A stretch of DNA of 64,000 bases from Aquatica leii (GCA_035610365.1 CM069436.1:5446937-5510936); one strand, 5' to 3'. Counted from the stretch's first letter, positions 33,237 through 45,302 are shown. Notes: generated by a model from the sequence alone, not told the origin. Program-made: numbers and translations.

Positions 33237-34240
33237 TTCTTAAGTTCTAGAACGTTCACCGAAAGGTATAGAAAATTCTCGAACGTTTAGCCCAAAATAT
33301 ATAAAAGCGATACAAATGAATCATGAGTCAGTTATTTGAGTAATTCGAAGTCGGCAGTGTTAAGAAGATTATTCAAGTTTAAATAAATAAATAATTAACG
33401 CGTGTGAAGATAAATATACGGAGTATAACCTTGTACGTGACTTTAATGTAAACAAGTTATAAGTTATCTTTAGATAAATAGAAGTTATCCACGGACTTTA
33501 GCTTTCAGTGAGATTTTAATTAGTTCGGTTAGTTATAAACGTGTAGGTACATATTTTTAGTATAAATAAATTAGTAATAATTTTCGTTACAGTGGTTCAC
33601 AGGTGTCGGGTTCGCGATTTTTAGTGTAAACACCATTAAATATTGTAATATCGCTCCTGTAATAAAAACATTGATTGCGTAAATAAATAAAACTTTAGTT
33701 CGGGATTCGCGTGTTTGTTTATACTGTGTAATTTTTAGTTGTTCCATTTCGTTAAAGTAGTGTATTTAAACTTTTTTTTGTTCGTGTTATATATACTAAC
33801 TTATGCCGGTAACTCGTTATCAAACCAAAATGGATGCAAAACTATTTGAATTTTTTGAATCAATAAAAAATGGTCAAGAATCGATGAATAAAAAAATGGA
33901 AGAAAATTCTAGTAAAAATTCTAGAAAGATTCAAGAAAAACTGTCTGAAAATTCTCAGAGAATAGAAGCAAAATTGTTGGAAAATTCTAGAAGTTTAAAA
34001 GAAGAAATACGAACAAGCATTGAAAATCACATAAAGACTATTGAAGAGCAAATACAAGTTAGTATAGAAAACCAAATTAAAATTGTTCAAGAAGAAACTC
34101 AAACAGATATGTTAAATTAAAAAGAAGAAATTTGTGAATCTGTGAATGACAAAATAGCAGCAGTAGTAGACAGAATGAAACTGCTTGAAAATAAATAAAC
34201 CAAATGAATTGTCACAGCGAAGGAAGCGTCACGAGTGAAG
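33237..34240 (+). mobile_element. LTR-like sequence and gag start of a gypsy-type element
   Basis: Positions 33237-33591 resemble the solo LTR at 26460: they share GTCAGTTATTTG, TTAAGAAGATTAT and TTTTAATTAGTTCGGTTA. The segment ends CGTTACA and is followed one base later by TGGTTCACAGGTGTCGGG (33593-33610), a plausible tRNA primer-binding site beginning TGG. A gag-like frame starts at 33803. Sequence is cut off near 34240 by LINE A copy 2. There is no protease or polymerase. Confidence 0.6.
33803..34120 (+). pseudogene. Coiled-coil Gag N-terminal fragment
   Basis: The frame is 105 residues, MPVTRYQTKMDAKLFEFFES and then repeated EN(S/H) heptads such as KLSENSQRIEAKLLENS and IENHIKTIEEQIQ. 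An N-terminal coiled coil after a short basic leader is typical of Gag in some insect gypsy-like elements. The position after an LTR and primer-binding site supports this. A stop at 34120 and the LINE insertion end it; weak coding text (VVDRMKLLENK) continues for 80 bp. Confidence 0.5.
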
Positions 34241-34324
34241 ATTTAATATATAAGTTTAACTTTATTCATTGCCATTTGGCTTACAAATTTGGTCGTGTTG
34301 TCTATACATATATAATACATTTTC

Positions 34325-37300
34325 TTATCCCTTCTCCCCCCTTAACTTTTTTCTCCTGCTCCATACTTCCTCCATCCATTCCGCTCCTTTTCCGTTTTCA
34401 TCTAAGATGTCCACTGTTTTCATCACCTCTTCTCTTAGTTCCCTGCATCTCTTTCTCATGTGGTTCAGATCTTCCGTTTCTTCTCCACATAGCCTGCACA
34501 ACTTTTCTGGTTCTTCCTTCCAATATTTGTTCCCTAACTCCTCGTTGCCACATCTGAACCTTGCCACCATTTTTTTCCTTTTGTTACTTTTAATCTCACT
34601 GTCTCTTAAATATTCCGGCACCCCTTCACCCTTGATATCTTTATAATTCCTATTATATCTGCCCTCTTTTATCTTTGTCCATCTTTCTTGTTTTTTGATG
34701 TTTCTATCTCTCCTTATTATTTCTTCCCTTATCCCTACTCCCTCTTCTCTTAATCTCCCCACTTCTTCACTGGCGTACCCATTTCTTTTGTAATACTCTT
34801 CTCTGCCCTCCCGCCCGTACTTCACTTTTCCTCCCTTTATCTCTTTCCAACATTCTTGCAGAATTTTGCAATCTGTTCTTTCCCTCATTTCTTCCTCGTA
34901 TTTTATTGCTCTTTTTCCTGTCTCAATCCTTATTTTTTCTATCTGAACCTCCTCTCTCACAATGTATCCCTGTCCAATCCTAACACCCATCTCCAGTATT
35001 TTTCCTGTAGCCCCTCTACCTCCCTCCACTCCTTCCAGCCCCATATTTCCGCTCCATACATTACCACCCCCTTGATTAATTTTTCGAACAGCAATTTTCT
35101 TTTTTTTTATATCCATCTTGAAAATTCTTTTCCCCACACCCCATACTTGTCCTATTAGCCTGTTTCCTTTCTTCACCCTTTCCTTTATGTGTTCTCCCTC
35201 TTTATTATCCTGTTTCATCGTGTAGCCCAGGTATGTAAATTCCTTCACTTGTTGCACTTTCTCATCACTCCATCTCCACTCCACTCTTTTTCTTTTCCCC
35301 CCTCCTTTTCTAAATATCATTATCTTTGTTTTCTCCGTGTTTACTTCCAATTCTTTTTTTTTCATATATTTTTCTAGCGTTTTCATCATCTCTTTCATTT
35401 CCTTTTCCTCCTTAGCCACCAGCACTATGTCATCCGCATACGCCAACGACCATACCTTAGCTTTCCCTACCACTATCCCTCCTGTCTGTTGTCCTCTCAT
35501 TGTCTCTTCCAGATCCCCGTATATACCGAGAACAGGCTTGGGCTCAGTGGACATCCCTGCCTCAACCCTCTCTTTGTTATGAATTTCTCACTCTCTTCCC
35601 CATTCACTTTAACCCTGCTTCTCGTTTCTTCGTATATTTCCTCTATTCTTTGTATTAATCTTTCATTGATTTTTTTTCTTTTTATATTTTCCCACAGCTT
35701 TTCCCTATTCACTTTGTCAAAAGCCGCTTTTAGGTCTACGAATAGTGCTACCATTTTCCCTCTTTTCTTTTCTAGTTCTTTATTTGCTAAGTGTTTCATT
35801 ATATATATGTTGTCTATCGCCCTTCTTCCTTTTCTGAATCCCGCTTGTCCGTCTGGTACCAAACTTCTTTCCTCTATTTCCTTCTGTAATCTTTCTTGCA
35901 GTATTGTCGCGTACAATTTGTATGCCGAGCTCAGTAATGTTACCCCTCTATAATTCTCGACTTTTTTTTCGCCTTTTTTATGTATTGGGCATATTATTCC
36001 CTCTCTCCATCCCTCTGGGAATCCTTCCCCTTTCCATATTTTGTTTATTATTTCCGTCATCCTTTTTGCTACATTTTCTCCCCCGTATATCCACTCTTCT
36101 CCTTGTATCCCATCTTCTCCTATCGCTTTTCCTTTTTTTATATTCTTTATCGCGTCTATTAGTTCTTGCTCCCTTATTTTATCCCTATCTCCTTCTTCTT
36201 GTCTTCCTGCCGCGTCTTTCCTTTTTTCTTTTTCCTGCTTTTGTTCTTCCCCTCCCAACAGGTTCCGAAAATATATCTCCCATTCTTTAATTTTTATTCC
36301 CTTTGTCGTCCTGTTTTTTTTTCCTCTGCTTCTTTAGGTACTTCCATACATCTTCTTCCGTTTTTATTCCTTTAATCTGCTCCTCTTGTTTCTTTTGTTT
36401 TCCTCCTTCTTTCTATCGCATGTTTTTTTGTATATTTTTACTGCTTCTTTGTATTCTTCTTTTCTTTCTTCCCTTTTTTCCACTGTCTTAATGCTCTTCT
36501 TGCCTTTTTCTTTGCTTCCTTGCATTCCTTATCCCACCATTTCTTCCATCCAGTTTTCTCCCCTTCCATTTTCTAAATCTGACTCTCTCTGTTGCTTTCT
36601 CCATCATCTCTCTCATTTCCTCTACACTTTCTTGTACTTCCTTCCCTATCCATACCGTTTTCCCTATTCTCTCTTTATATCTTTTATACTCTCTTCTGTC
36701 CACTTTTTTTTTAGTTATGTACTTCTCCTCTTCCTCTCTCTCTTCTCTTTCCCTTACTTCCATTGTCAATTCCAGTGGTTGATGGTCTGACTCTACTCTT
36801 TCTCCCACCTTAAATGTCTTTACCTTTTCTGCGGCCTCTTCATTTGTCATTACAAAATCTATTATTGATTCTCCCCTTCCTCCTATGTACGTAAATTCCC
36901 CCTTTCCATCATCTTCTCTGTTCCCGTTCATTATTTCCCACCCTTTTTCGTTGCACAATTCCAGCCGTTCCACTCCCTCTTTATTTATCACCTTGTTTTT
37001 TGTTTGTCTCTTTCCCGTCCCTTTTCTTTCTTGTATTCCCCCCTCTTCCCCTATTCTTGCGTTGAAGTCCCCTCCTACTATTATCAATCCCTCTTGCCTC
37101 TCATCTATCATCTCTTCTAAGTTTTTCCTTGTCTCTTTCATTCTACTGCTATAAACCGTCACCACTTTTATTTTTGTTTTTCCCCACTGCATGTTCCTTT
37201 CTACAACTCCTCTTCTCTGTTGCACTTTCTCCTTCTTTTCCTGGTTCAACCATTTTTTTTCTTATTTCGGTTATCAAACCCCCCTTCTCTCTCCCTTTTT

Positions 37301-37565
37301 TCTTTTCTCTTTCTGCATTTCGCACCACCCACTCAAATTCTTCTGGCAACTCTTTTTCCCACCACTCCCATTCTTTTTCTTCCATCCATGTTTCCTGTAA
37401 TCCTACTACATCCTGTTCCTTGATGTACTTCCAGAAATCATGTTCCTTGTTTTTTATTCCCGCTACGTTCCGGAACAATACTCTCAGCTCACTCACCTCC
37501 CCCTGTGCTTCTTCCTTACTTTCTTTTTTTCTTCTTTCTTTTTCTTTTACATTTCCATCTCTCAT
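34325..37565 (-). pseudogene. LINE A copy 2 ORF2, few frameshifts
   Basis: Frames 37565-37149 and 37249-36488 hold the AP endonuclease (LFRNVAGIKNKEHDFW, LQETWMEEKEWEWW, IIVGGDFNARIGEEG, ESDHQPLELTM). Frames 36258-35497 and 35554-34325 hold reverse transcriptase (IGEDGIQGEEW, PIHKKGEKKVENYRGV, FVDLKAAFDKVNREKLW, GLRQGCPLSPSLFSVY), with YADD at 35429-35440. The C-terminus carries a CCHC finger (CRLCGEETEDLNHMRKRC). Only about four shifts separate it from an intact protein, so it is relatively young. Confidence 0.85.
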
Positions 37566-37572
37566 TATTCCT

Positions 37573-38391
37573 TTACTTTGCCATTTTGTCAACTTTCTCT
37601 CCTTTACCACCCCTTTGCCCTTTAGTTTTTGCCTTTTGGTTCCCCAATTTCTCTCCCCTTTCTCTGCTCAGTCCCCTATCCTTGTCGTTCCATATGTATC
37701 TGTCTCCGTCTATCTCCATTTTTCTGTATCCTACCCATACTCGTTTTCCTTCCGCTCTTTTTTCCACCGCCATGTTCATTATTTCTCTTTGCACTCTTCT
37801 TTCCTCCCATGTCAAATCGTGACTTATATATATATTGTTGTATTCTTTAATTTCTTCTTCTCCGCCATTACCTTCTGTTTTTCCTCCCATCCTCCGATTT
37901 CTGCCACCACCATCTCATTTTTTTTTCTCTTTGTTTATTACTGTCACTTTTGTCACCTCTACTTTTACATTTAATTTTTCTTCCAGCATCACTGCTAAAC
38001 CTTTTTGTGGTTTTTCACTTCTCCACCCCTTTATCACAATATTATTCTTTCTTTTCCATCTTTCCTCGGCTTCCGCTTTTTCTCCAGTTTTTCTATTCTC
38101 TCCACCAGTTTCTCTTTTCTTTCTCCCACTTCTTTTCTCTTTCTCCCATTTCTTTTTCATTTCTTTGATTTCTTGTCTTATTCCTTGCATATTTTCTTCC
38201 ATCTGTTTCATCATTTCTCTCATTGATTCTTTTAACTCCTCCATTTCTTTCCTTCCTCCTTCTGTTCTTGAGGTTTTTCCTTCGCTCTCCTCCGATATAT
38301 TTTTAATGTCTGGTGATCTTATTGTTTTCTTTCCTCTTTCAAATATTTGTTGCCTTTCTTTTTCCTCTTCCTCTCTCTCTCTTTTATTCAT
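37573..38391 (-). pseudogene. LINE A copy 2 ORF1
   Basis: The first frame (38391-37915) starts MNKREREEEEKERQQIFERG, has a coiled coil of about 90 residues (MREMMKQMEENMQGIRQEIK) and enters an RNA-recognition fold at NNIVIKGWRSEKPQKG. A shift near 37900 moves to 37890-37573, which carries IYISHDLTWEERRVQREIM and RVWVGYRKMEIDGDRYIW, the C-terminal domain of L1-type ORF1 proteins. Such proteins bind element RNA as trimers. Confidence 0.75.
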
Positions 38392-38933
38392 CCCTTTCCC
38401 CCTTTTTTTATTTCTTATTTATTTATTTTTTTTTTAATTTAATTATTTATTTAATTTTTTTTTATTAATTTTTTTTAAATTTATTGTTATTATTTTTTTT
38501 TTCTTAATTCCTCCTTACCTTCTTTTTTTATTTTTTTGTGTTTTAAAACGTCACCCTTATAACTAATTCGCTTTAATTTCGCTTTAAATGTAATAATTTC
38601 GATTAATGTAGGAGGTTATCTTTTGTCTCTGACCTTTTCGATTACCCTGCTTATTCACCTTAATCACACTTGTTCGTCAGTTTTATAATTTTCCACCACG
38701 GTTTCTATTCTTCCGTTAATTTATTTATTTTACACCTTTCCTTTTTTACCCACCCTTTTTCTCTCCTGCTTCCCTCTTACTACCACTACTAACACCAGCA
38801 CCTTCACTAACTATCTTCTCCAACTTCTACACTTGTATTTCTCTTTTACGTTTGTAAATGTAAATACGACCTTCTACACGTCGAATGTTACCGCACGAAT
38901 CCTTAATAATAATCGTTACAATATGACATTGTC

Positions 38934-39715
38934 ACAGGCAGGATTCGAACCTAGATTATATTTGTGAATTCATTTTAAATTATAAATAAAAAATCTAATT
39001 AACTGTTAATGTTAGAAAAAAATTTTATTTGAATAAATTCTTAGGAAGAATTATCTCTATAAGAAACTGTAAAAATAATTTGAATAATTTACATACGTAC
39101 AAAATTATATAAGAAAAATTGTTAAAAATGGCGGATGCACGCACTTCCGGTTTTTTATCAGACCCATCTTTTGATAGAACCGAGAGAATATGCGAAAATC
39201 CATCTTCATACCAAATTTCAAGTTACTATAGAACTTTTCGTTCGAGAATTATCGTGAGTACATCCAAAGATAATGTAAGGAAGATGCAGCACTCCGTGTA
39301 TAAACAAGTCAAAACAATATAGAGAAAAATTTTTAGTTTTAGCGTATCTTGCTTTCCCTTCAAGATATGGATTTTTTTTCGTCGCAGGCAGGATTCGAAT
39401 CTAGATTATAATTTGAATATAAATCAAATATCTAAAAAACTGTTAATGTTAGAAATTTTTTTTATTTGAATAAATTATTAGGAAGAATTATCTCTACAAG
39501 AAACTGTAAAAACAATTCGAATAATTTATATACGTACAAAATTATATAAGAAAAACTGTTAACAGTGGCGGATGCACGCACTTCCGGTTTCTTTTTCATT
39601 TATGATTCGAGAGTTATTGTGGGTACATCGTCATACACGCACTCAAAATTTTTTTAATCAAAAATACATTTTTCTGATTCGGAAGACCTTGAAACGTAAA
39701 ATTATGCAAAAAAAA
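38934..39715 (+). repeat. Family X, copy 2, right part
   Basis: It starts GTCACAGGCAGGATTCGAA, the same 19-base motif that ends the left part at 33217-33235. One full X unit follows to about 39370 and then a second unit, GTCGCAGGCAGGATTCGAAT at 39382. The second unit decays at about 39715 before the usual terminal near-palindrome. Confidence 0.65.
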
Positions 39716-40214
39716 TTTTTTTAATTGGGAATTAAAGAATGTTGCAAAAAACACAAACTTATCAATGTTTGATATATTTCGGCAATAAACACGTCCTTCA
39801 GCTTTTGGCCTTTTTTTAAATTCCAAATAAAAATTTGTAAAAAACTACAATATTCTAAAATAAAAATTAAAAATATTATTTATTTTATTAGATTCAAATT
39901 AAACCGTGCAATTTAAATATATTTGAAATAGTACTCATTTACAAATATCAGTAATTCGCGAAGTTGAAGTACATTAAAAATCAATTGTAATTTTAATTGA
40001 AATACTTTCAAAAAGCGTAATTATTAATTAATTGCATTGGAATAACTGTTTACGAAAACGATATACAAAATGCGTTTAAGAAACGAACAGAACACGAAGC
40101 CATAGAAGTCGGAAACGCGTCTTTTATCTTTTCATTGTAATAACATATTTCAGACAATTCACAATAACCCGTTAGTCCACGTTAGTCAAAGAATTAAATA
40201 AGCGTCTACAAAGG
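39716..40214. other. Non-coding stretch upstream of the Skeletor-like gene
   Basis: AT-rich, with all frames closed in the last 150 bp. A possible non-coding exon ends at 40213 (CTACAAAG followed by GTAAGT), which could be 5' UTR of the downstream gene or of the small exon at 40275. Confidence 0.3.
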
Positions 40215-40274
40215 TAAGTCCCCACCTCAAAATTCAATAACTATGTTTTTTATTCGTATAAATTCGATTTAAAG

Positions 40275-40426
40275 GTGGAGCAGGATTTGTAGTATTGTTA
40301 ACCGGTTTAGTACAAGTAATTTTATTAGTAGAAAGTTGTCTTAAGATACACTTCGCAAGTGTTACGGTTCAGAAAAATATAGAACAATTAGTTGCACCAT
40401 ATGGACGCCGTCGAATTGCTAATTAA
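40275..40426 (+). CDS. Possible small membrane-protein exon
   Basis: After a 61-bp possible intron (GTAAGT at 40214, AG at 40273-40274) the frame reads GAGFVVLLTGLVQVILLVES, then about 28 mostly polar residues ending YGRRRIAN and TAA. The hydrophobic run could be one transmembrane helix. It lies 40 bp before the Skeletor-like start codon. It may be the last exon of another gene, an upstream frame in the Skeletor 5' UTR, or chance. Confidence 0.25.
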
Positions 40427-40464
40427 ACAGCAAGAAAAATGAGAAGTTTCAAACGTATCACAAA

Positions 40465-42965
40465 ATGATGTTTATTTCCTTCATAGTTTTATTATTTGTT
40501 GGAATACTTTTAGGTAAGTGACTTACTGGTTTCATATAAACTCGTACAAGATCCACTTATGTGTCATTCATGATTTAACTGTAATTTCCAAATTCTTTTT
40601 CTTTGTGGACGTGAAGGTCAGTGCCATATACAGGGAACGTTCGTAAAGTAAATATTTTTTAGTAAACGCACAAGATGATGATGGTCCTTACAAAGGCAAA
40701 TTTATTGGTAAATTTAACAACTACCACCATCAGATATCAGGCGATGTTTATGCAGTAGACGAATATACTTTGCTTTTAACAAAGTTTAACTATGATGGCC
40801 AAGGAGCAGATACTTTCTTCTGGGCTGGATCAGCTAGTAGACCAGGACCACAGGGTTTTATAGTACCAGACGAATATGGAAAGTAAGTTCACACTAAATC
40901 TAAATTCATATAACCGATACATGAACTCTTTAGAACCGACGTTCTGAGGTTGTACTTCAACAAAGACTTTACTTTAACATTGCCCGATAATAAGAAGATC
41001 ACCGATATCAAATGGTTTGCCATTTACGACTTGTGGAGTCAAAACACCTTCGGTGACATTTACATACCTGAAGAATTTGAACCACCATCGATACAAAAAT
41101 TAACACAATTAAACGGTAAAATCAACAAACTAAAATCAGGCGTGATTGAAATAACTGATGCAAAAACTATTCGCATTCCTGAGTTTGTTTTCGATGGGAT
41201 TGCTCGAGAACCATACTTTTGGGTTGGTGTAGGTGCTCAACCTGATTCTAAAGGTACCAAAGTACCCGATGAATACGGATAGTAAGTGTTTGATTTTTTA
41301 AGTAATAGCATAAATAAAGCGGTTTTAGTTTAGATTCTTTGCGAGCTTATGATGGTGTAACCATTTCTTTAGAGCTGCCGGGAGATTTGACAATATTTAA
41401 TATAGATTGGTTTAGTATCTATGATTTGGCATCGAAGAGAAGTTTAGCTACTATTATAATACCTAGTGGATTAAATGTGCCACCATCCTTAGTCAAAGTT
41501 TTGGTACGTTACTGTTTTAATTTAAATTTAATCTAAATAAATAAAATTTCAGCCGCATAAAAGTGATTTGACAAACTGCATGCAGCTACATAAGAAATTG
41601 CAAGTATCCTGGGACATTTATGGACCACAAATAACCATTCAACTAGCTGGTCAAGTAGAAGAAACAGAGTATATGGCGTTTGGGTTTTCAGGTTCACAGT
41701 CACAAAGTCAAATGGTGGGTGCAGATGTAGCAATTGCTTACATACACGAAACTCAAGTTTTTGCAACTGACTACAATATAACAGCTTTATCGTCGGTACA
41801 TTCTAAGATAACAGTTACATTAACGCCTGTCTAGTGTGTTAAAGTTTTAGGCCAGTACAAAGGTGTGTGCAAAGATGACTTACTGGGTGGTCAAGATAAC
41901 AATCAGGTGTACACCGGCATTCGAGAGCATGGAATTAACGTAATAACTTACAGAAGATTCCTAATATCACGTAAGTTTGTAAAACATAATGTAATCGTTA
42001 CTAATTAATTTTTTCAGCTGATCATGGTGATATAGAAATTCCAGAAGAAGGTTCTATCTATGTAGTTTGGGCTATAGGACGATTAGATAAAGATAGAGAA
42101 CCAACTTTTCACGATTACTATCCAAAAACAAATATTAAACTCGAATTAAAAAGTAAAGATCCTATTGCGACTTGTTATCCTTTTACAACTTCTGACGATC
42201 AGCTACAAGAACCATGGGAACGGGGTCAGATTTATGATAGGAATGTAAGAGTATTCAATGCACAATTAGGTCCTTCTGGAGGAAAAAGGGGTTATCAAGG
42301 CTTAACTAGTGAGTAATTTTTTATGAAAACGTTCTTAGCAAATTACATTATTTTTAGAACAAACTTCGATGTCGTTGGCCTGGTATATCAATGGACAATT
42401 AATTCCTGAAATTTGGATGAGAAGAGGCTTAACGTACTCTTTCAAAGTGCACGGTGGAAATAATCCTCACAGCGCTGAATTCTATCATCCATTAATTATA
42501 ACGGACGAGCCACATGGAGGTTTCGATCGACTTTCCGATGAAGCTCAATCGAAAGTGCGTGTTCTTGCTGGAGTCGAATACTCCAGAAGGGGTAGGCCAA
42601 GACCAGTGGCAGGTATTTTAATTAGACGCATATTTATGAGTTGCTAAAGATTCGTTTTAGCCGGTTCCCTTTGCTTAGCCAAACACAAACCAGAACAAGA
42701 TCGAAGATTAGACGACGATTTTTTAACTTTTAAGAAGTTCAATCGTTCTCTTGATTACACTTGTGATCCGGAAAATAGTCCAGCAACATTAGAAGTAACT
42801 CCAAATACTACTTGGCCCGATATTGTATATTATAATTCCTTCACGCAACCAAATATGGGTTGGAAAATACATATCGTCGATTTTTATAAGTCTAATTGTA
42901 AAGATACCAAAGGGAGCATTTGGTTAGCGGTATCTGTGTTTATGCTTGTTAAGCAATTGTATTAA
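40465..42965 (+). CDS. Skeletor: Skeletor-like protein with DM13 and DOMON domains
   Basis: Nine coding exons: 40465-40513, 40663-40882, 40934-41281, 41329-41503, 41553-41795, 41835-41970, 42018-42308, 42358-42612 and 42661-42965. They join to 673 residues with consistent phases and GT/AG introns, one of only 39 bp. A signal peptide (MMFISFIVLLFVGILLVNAQ) is followed by a first DM13 domain (GKFIGKFNNYHHQISGDVY, FFWAGSASRPGPQGFIVPDE), a second DM13 domain (FWVGVGAQPDSKGTKVPDEY) and a DOMON domain (LQVSWDIYGPQITIQLAG). The conserved C-terminal region includes CVKVLGQYKGVC, LAWYINGQLIPEIWMRRGLT and RRLDDDFLTF. The last ~17 residues are hydrophobic (GSIWLAVSVFMLVKQLY), possibly a GPI signal. Drosophila Skeletor is a spindle-matrix and cuticle-related protein. 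The frame is intact. Confidence 0.9.
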
Positions 42966-43065
42966 TTGTTTATTTAAGCATTTATTCAGAGTTGTGGAAG
43001 AGAGTAATTGTGTTTGTAATTACCACATCTGATTATAGAACTGAAAAATCTGTAATATTAGTCAT

Positions 43066-43071
43066 AATAAA
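43066..43071 (+). promoter_or_regulatory. Probable polyadenylation signal of the Skeletor-like gene
   Basis: AATAAA about 100 bp after the stop codon in AT-rich sequence. LINE B sequence starts about 180 bp later. Confidence 0.45.
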
Positions 43072-45239
43072 TTATTTATTAATTTTTATTCGTCTGTGTA
43101 TAGTCTTGTCTAATATTGACACTACTAATCCCATCATTTCAATTTACTTAGAATTCCTGTCGTTTAGCGTTTAACTTTGAAACTTAATTTATGTCAACTG
43201 TTCACGCGACTATCTACAATAGCACACGCGTACTTACTTACTTAATATGTCCGGGCCATTTATCACAGGTTTCTCCAAAATTCTGCACCCTGGATGTCTT
43301 TGTCATTTCCCTCCCATAGGTCCTGATGCGTCGTAAGATGTGGTAACAACGGGTACGACAGGAAGTGCTCGTCATATTGCAAAGCACTACAATCGCACGT
43401 TGAGGCTCCATTGGGCGAGGTTAGTACGACACTCGTCACTCCTACTCTTAGTTTCTTGAAGCTGCGTCAGGTGAGGGATGGTGCATTAGACCCTGCAGGC
43501 ATTTTTTTTGCACTTGCTTTGGCTGCCACGGAGAAGTTGTGTTCGGGTGCGAAAAAACTTCCTCGACCTTGGGTTCTTGTCCGTGTAATGAACGTCTTGG
43601 GTCTTCCATCACTTTCAGCCGTTCAGCGATTGCCAAGACGTCGCGTCGTATTCCTACAAGCAGGTACAATTTGCTTACTGGAGTAGGTTTGAGACATCCA
43701 AATATTATCTTCACCATTTTATTTGCTACCGTATCGACCATTTTCAAGTGTGCTAATCCGCTCTACAGAAGCGCAGCGGGAAGACATAGGCCTAAAGCTG
43801 ATGTACAGAGTGTAGATAAATTTGCTCCCCAGTTGCATCCAGTAAGCTTCCCGACAATGCTGTTTCTGGCACACACTTTCTTTTTCGTACTTTGGCAGTG
43901 TTGTTTGTTGGTCAGGAAGCGATCGACCCTCTCCATTTCACTGTAATTTTCCTGTGCGCTTGGTGGCTTTTTAGATGGATCAGACACACTAGCGTTTTGG
44001 TCGGATTGTGTCGGAGGTGGTCAGCATAATAGTGGCCCATAGTTTCGAGTCCTCTCTCGATAGTTTTCTCCACTTCTTCAAACGTAGAGCATTGAGCGCT
44101 GAATTCAGTATCGTCGGCGTAGATGAAGCAGTGCAGCTACTTCACTAAAGCGGATTGATCGTTGGAATAGATAAAAAGCAAAGATGCCAAAACTCCGTCG
44201 TGTCACAGAGTCGTAAATTATTCGATTGCCTACGCCAACTGCTGGATTTCCCGCCGAGACAAACTAAAAACATTCTATTACGCAATAGACAGTCAATCAT
44301 CATGGTAAGTTTGTAGTTGTTGGTGTGTTTGAACACTGTGAGGAGGAAAAGATTGTGGATCACTGTGTCGTAGACCGCAAACAAATATATTATGATAATC
44401 TTTAATGTACCTACTCGGTGAAATAAAAGACTTGCTTACAGTAGGATTTGCCAGGACGGAAGCCAGCTTGTTCTGATGTAAGTTTTTCATCAATCCCTAA
44501 GAGTTTGTAGCTATGACTATGACTTAGTAGTGAAATAGAGCGGAAGTTTTTTGCATCCTTTGGGTTTTTTTCAAACTTCAAGATGACTATAACTTCCGCT
44601 TTCTGCCATATCTTTGTAACTTATTTCCGTTGGATGCAGGTTTTATCGTTGCTACAATCCATACTTTGGCTGTCTTGCAAAATTTTGCTATTTGCACCAT
44701 TCGCTAGCCAGCAGCTCGGTTCGGTCTTTTTTTATGGCGTTGTCTAATTCTTCGGTATCAAAAAGTTGGTTTCATTCGGTATGTCTCAAGACAGTTTCAT
44801 TCTGGGTGTCTTCTCCTAGATCTTTCCGTTCAAGAGCAGTTGCCCCAGCAAACACATATGAACTTAAATTACTGTTGAATTGCTATTAAATTACTGTAAT
44901 TTGAATAGTAATTTAAAGAGTAAAAAGGGCGCCATTAAGCAACCACTTAACTACCAAAAATTCATTGACTTCTAAATTACTAATAAACTACCTATAAAAT
45001 ACTGTTGTTATATTACCATTGAATTACTATTAAACTACTGTTTTGAAATCACCATAAAACTACTATTTTGAATTACTAACAAAACTATAAAATTATTATT
45101 AAACCAGTAACACATTTTAAAAAATAGTTTTTTTAGTTAATTATTTGTTTTTGTAATTTTTTATTTATTTCGTTTACTGAATTTGACGCACATGATTGAT
45201 AAATTGTGAGATTTTTTTAAAATTATAATTTAATTTAAG

Positions 45240-45302
45240 TATTTACCTGGGGTTTGATCCCACGAAAACCTAACCGTGTTAACCACTACTCTACCTGACC
45301 TA
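45240..45302 (-). other. tRNA-like relic inside the inverted-repeat element
   Basis: The minus strand contains GGATCAAACCCC, close to a Pol III B box, and about 35 bases upstream GGTAGAGTAGTGG, loosely like an A box. A four-pair T-stem is possible. The rest does not fold as a tRNA, so I do not call a tRNA gene. A SINE or tRNA fragment captured in the element would explain it. Confidence 0.25.

Larger units (their letters stand above)
34247..38933 (-). mobile_element. LINE family A, copy 2, with long A-rich 5' region
   Basis: This copy is close in sequence to copy 3. The 3' end near 34247 matches the copy 3 end (AATAAAGTTAAACTTATAT on the coding strand). ORF1 and ORF2 are nearly complete. Upstream of ORF1, 38403-38520 is A-rich on the coding strand, and a further ~400 bp before X copy 2 is not present in copy 3. 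That segment is probably the 5' UTR, and copy 3 then starts just inside it. Plus-strand reading is pyrimidine-rich throughout. Confidence 0.8.

Noticed and set aside
34204..38437. Many plus-strand frames rich in F, S, L and P, looking like membrane or secreted proteins
   Set aside because: They are antisense to the purine-rich LINE A ORFs on the minus strand, which carry clear endonuclease and reverse-transcriptase motifs.
33236..38930. GACATT at both edges of the insertion in X copy 2, as a 6-bp LTR target duplication
   Set aside because: The adjoining bases do not begin with TG or end with CA at these points, and the LTR-like end CGTTACA at 38915-38921 has no similarity to the LTR upstream of it.
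43411..43946. Plus-strand frames near the Skeletor-like 3' end
   Set aside because: They are antisense to the LINE B C-terminal region on the minus strand.
45240..45302. tRNA gene on the minus strand
   Set aside because: Only a B-box-like arm and a loose A box are present; no acceptor or anticodon stem can be drawn.
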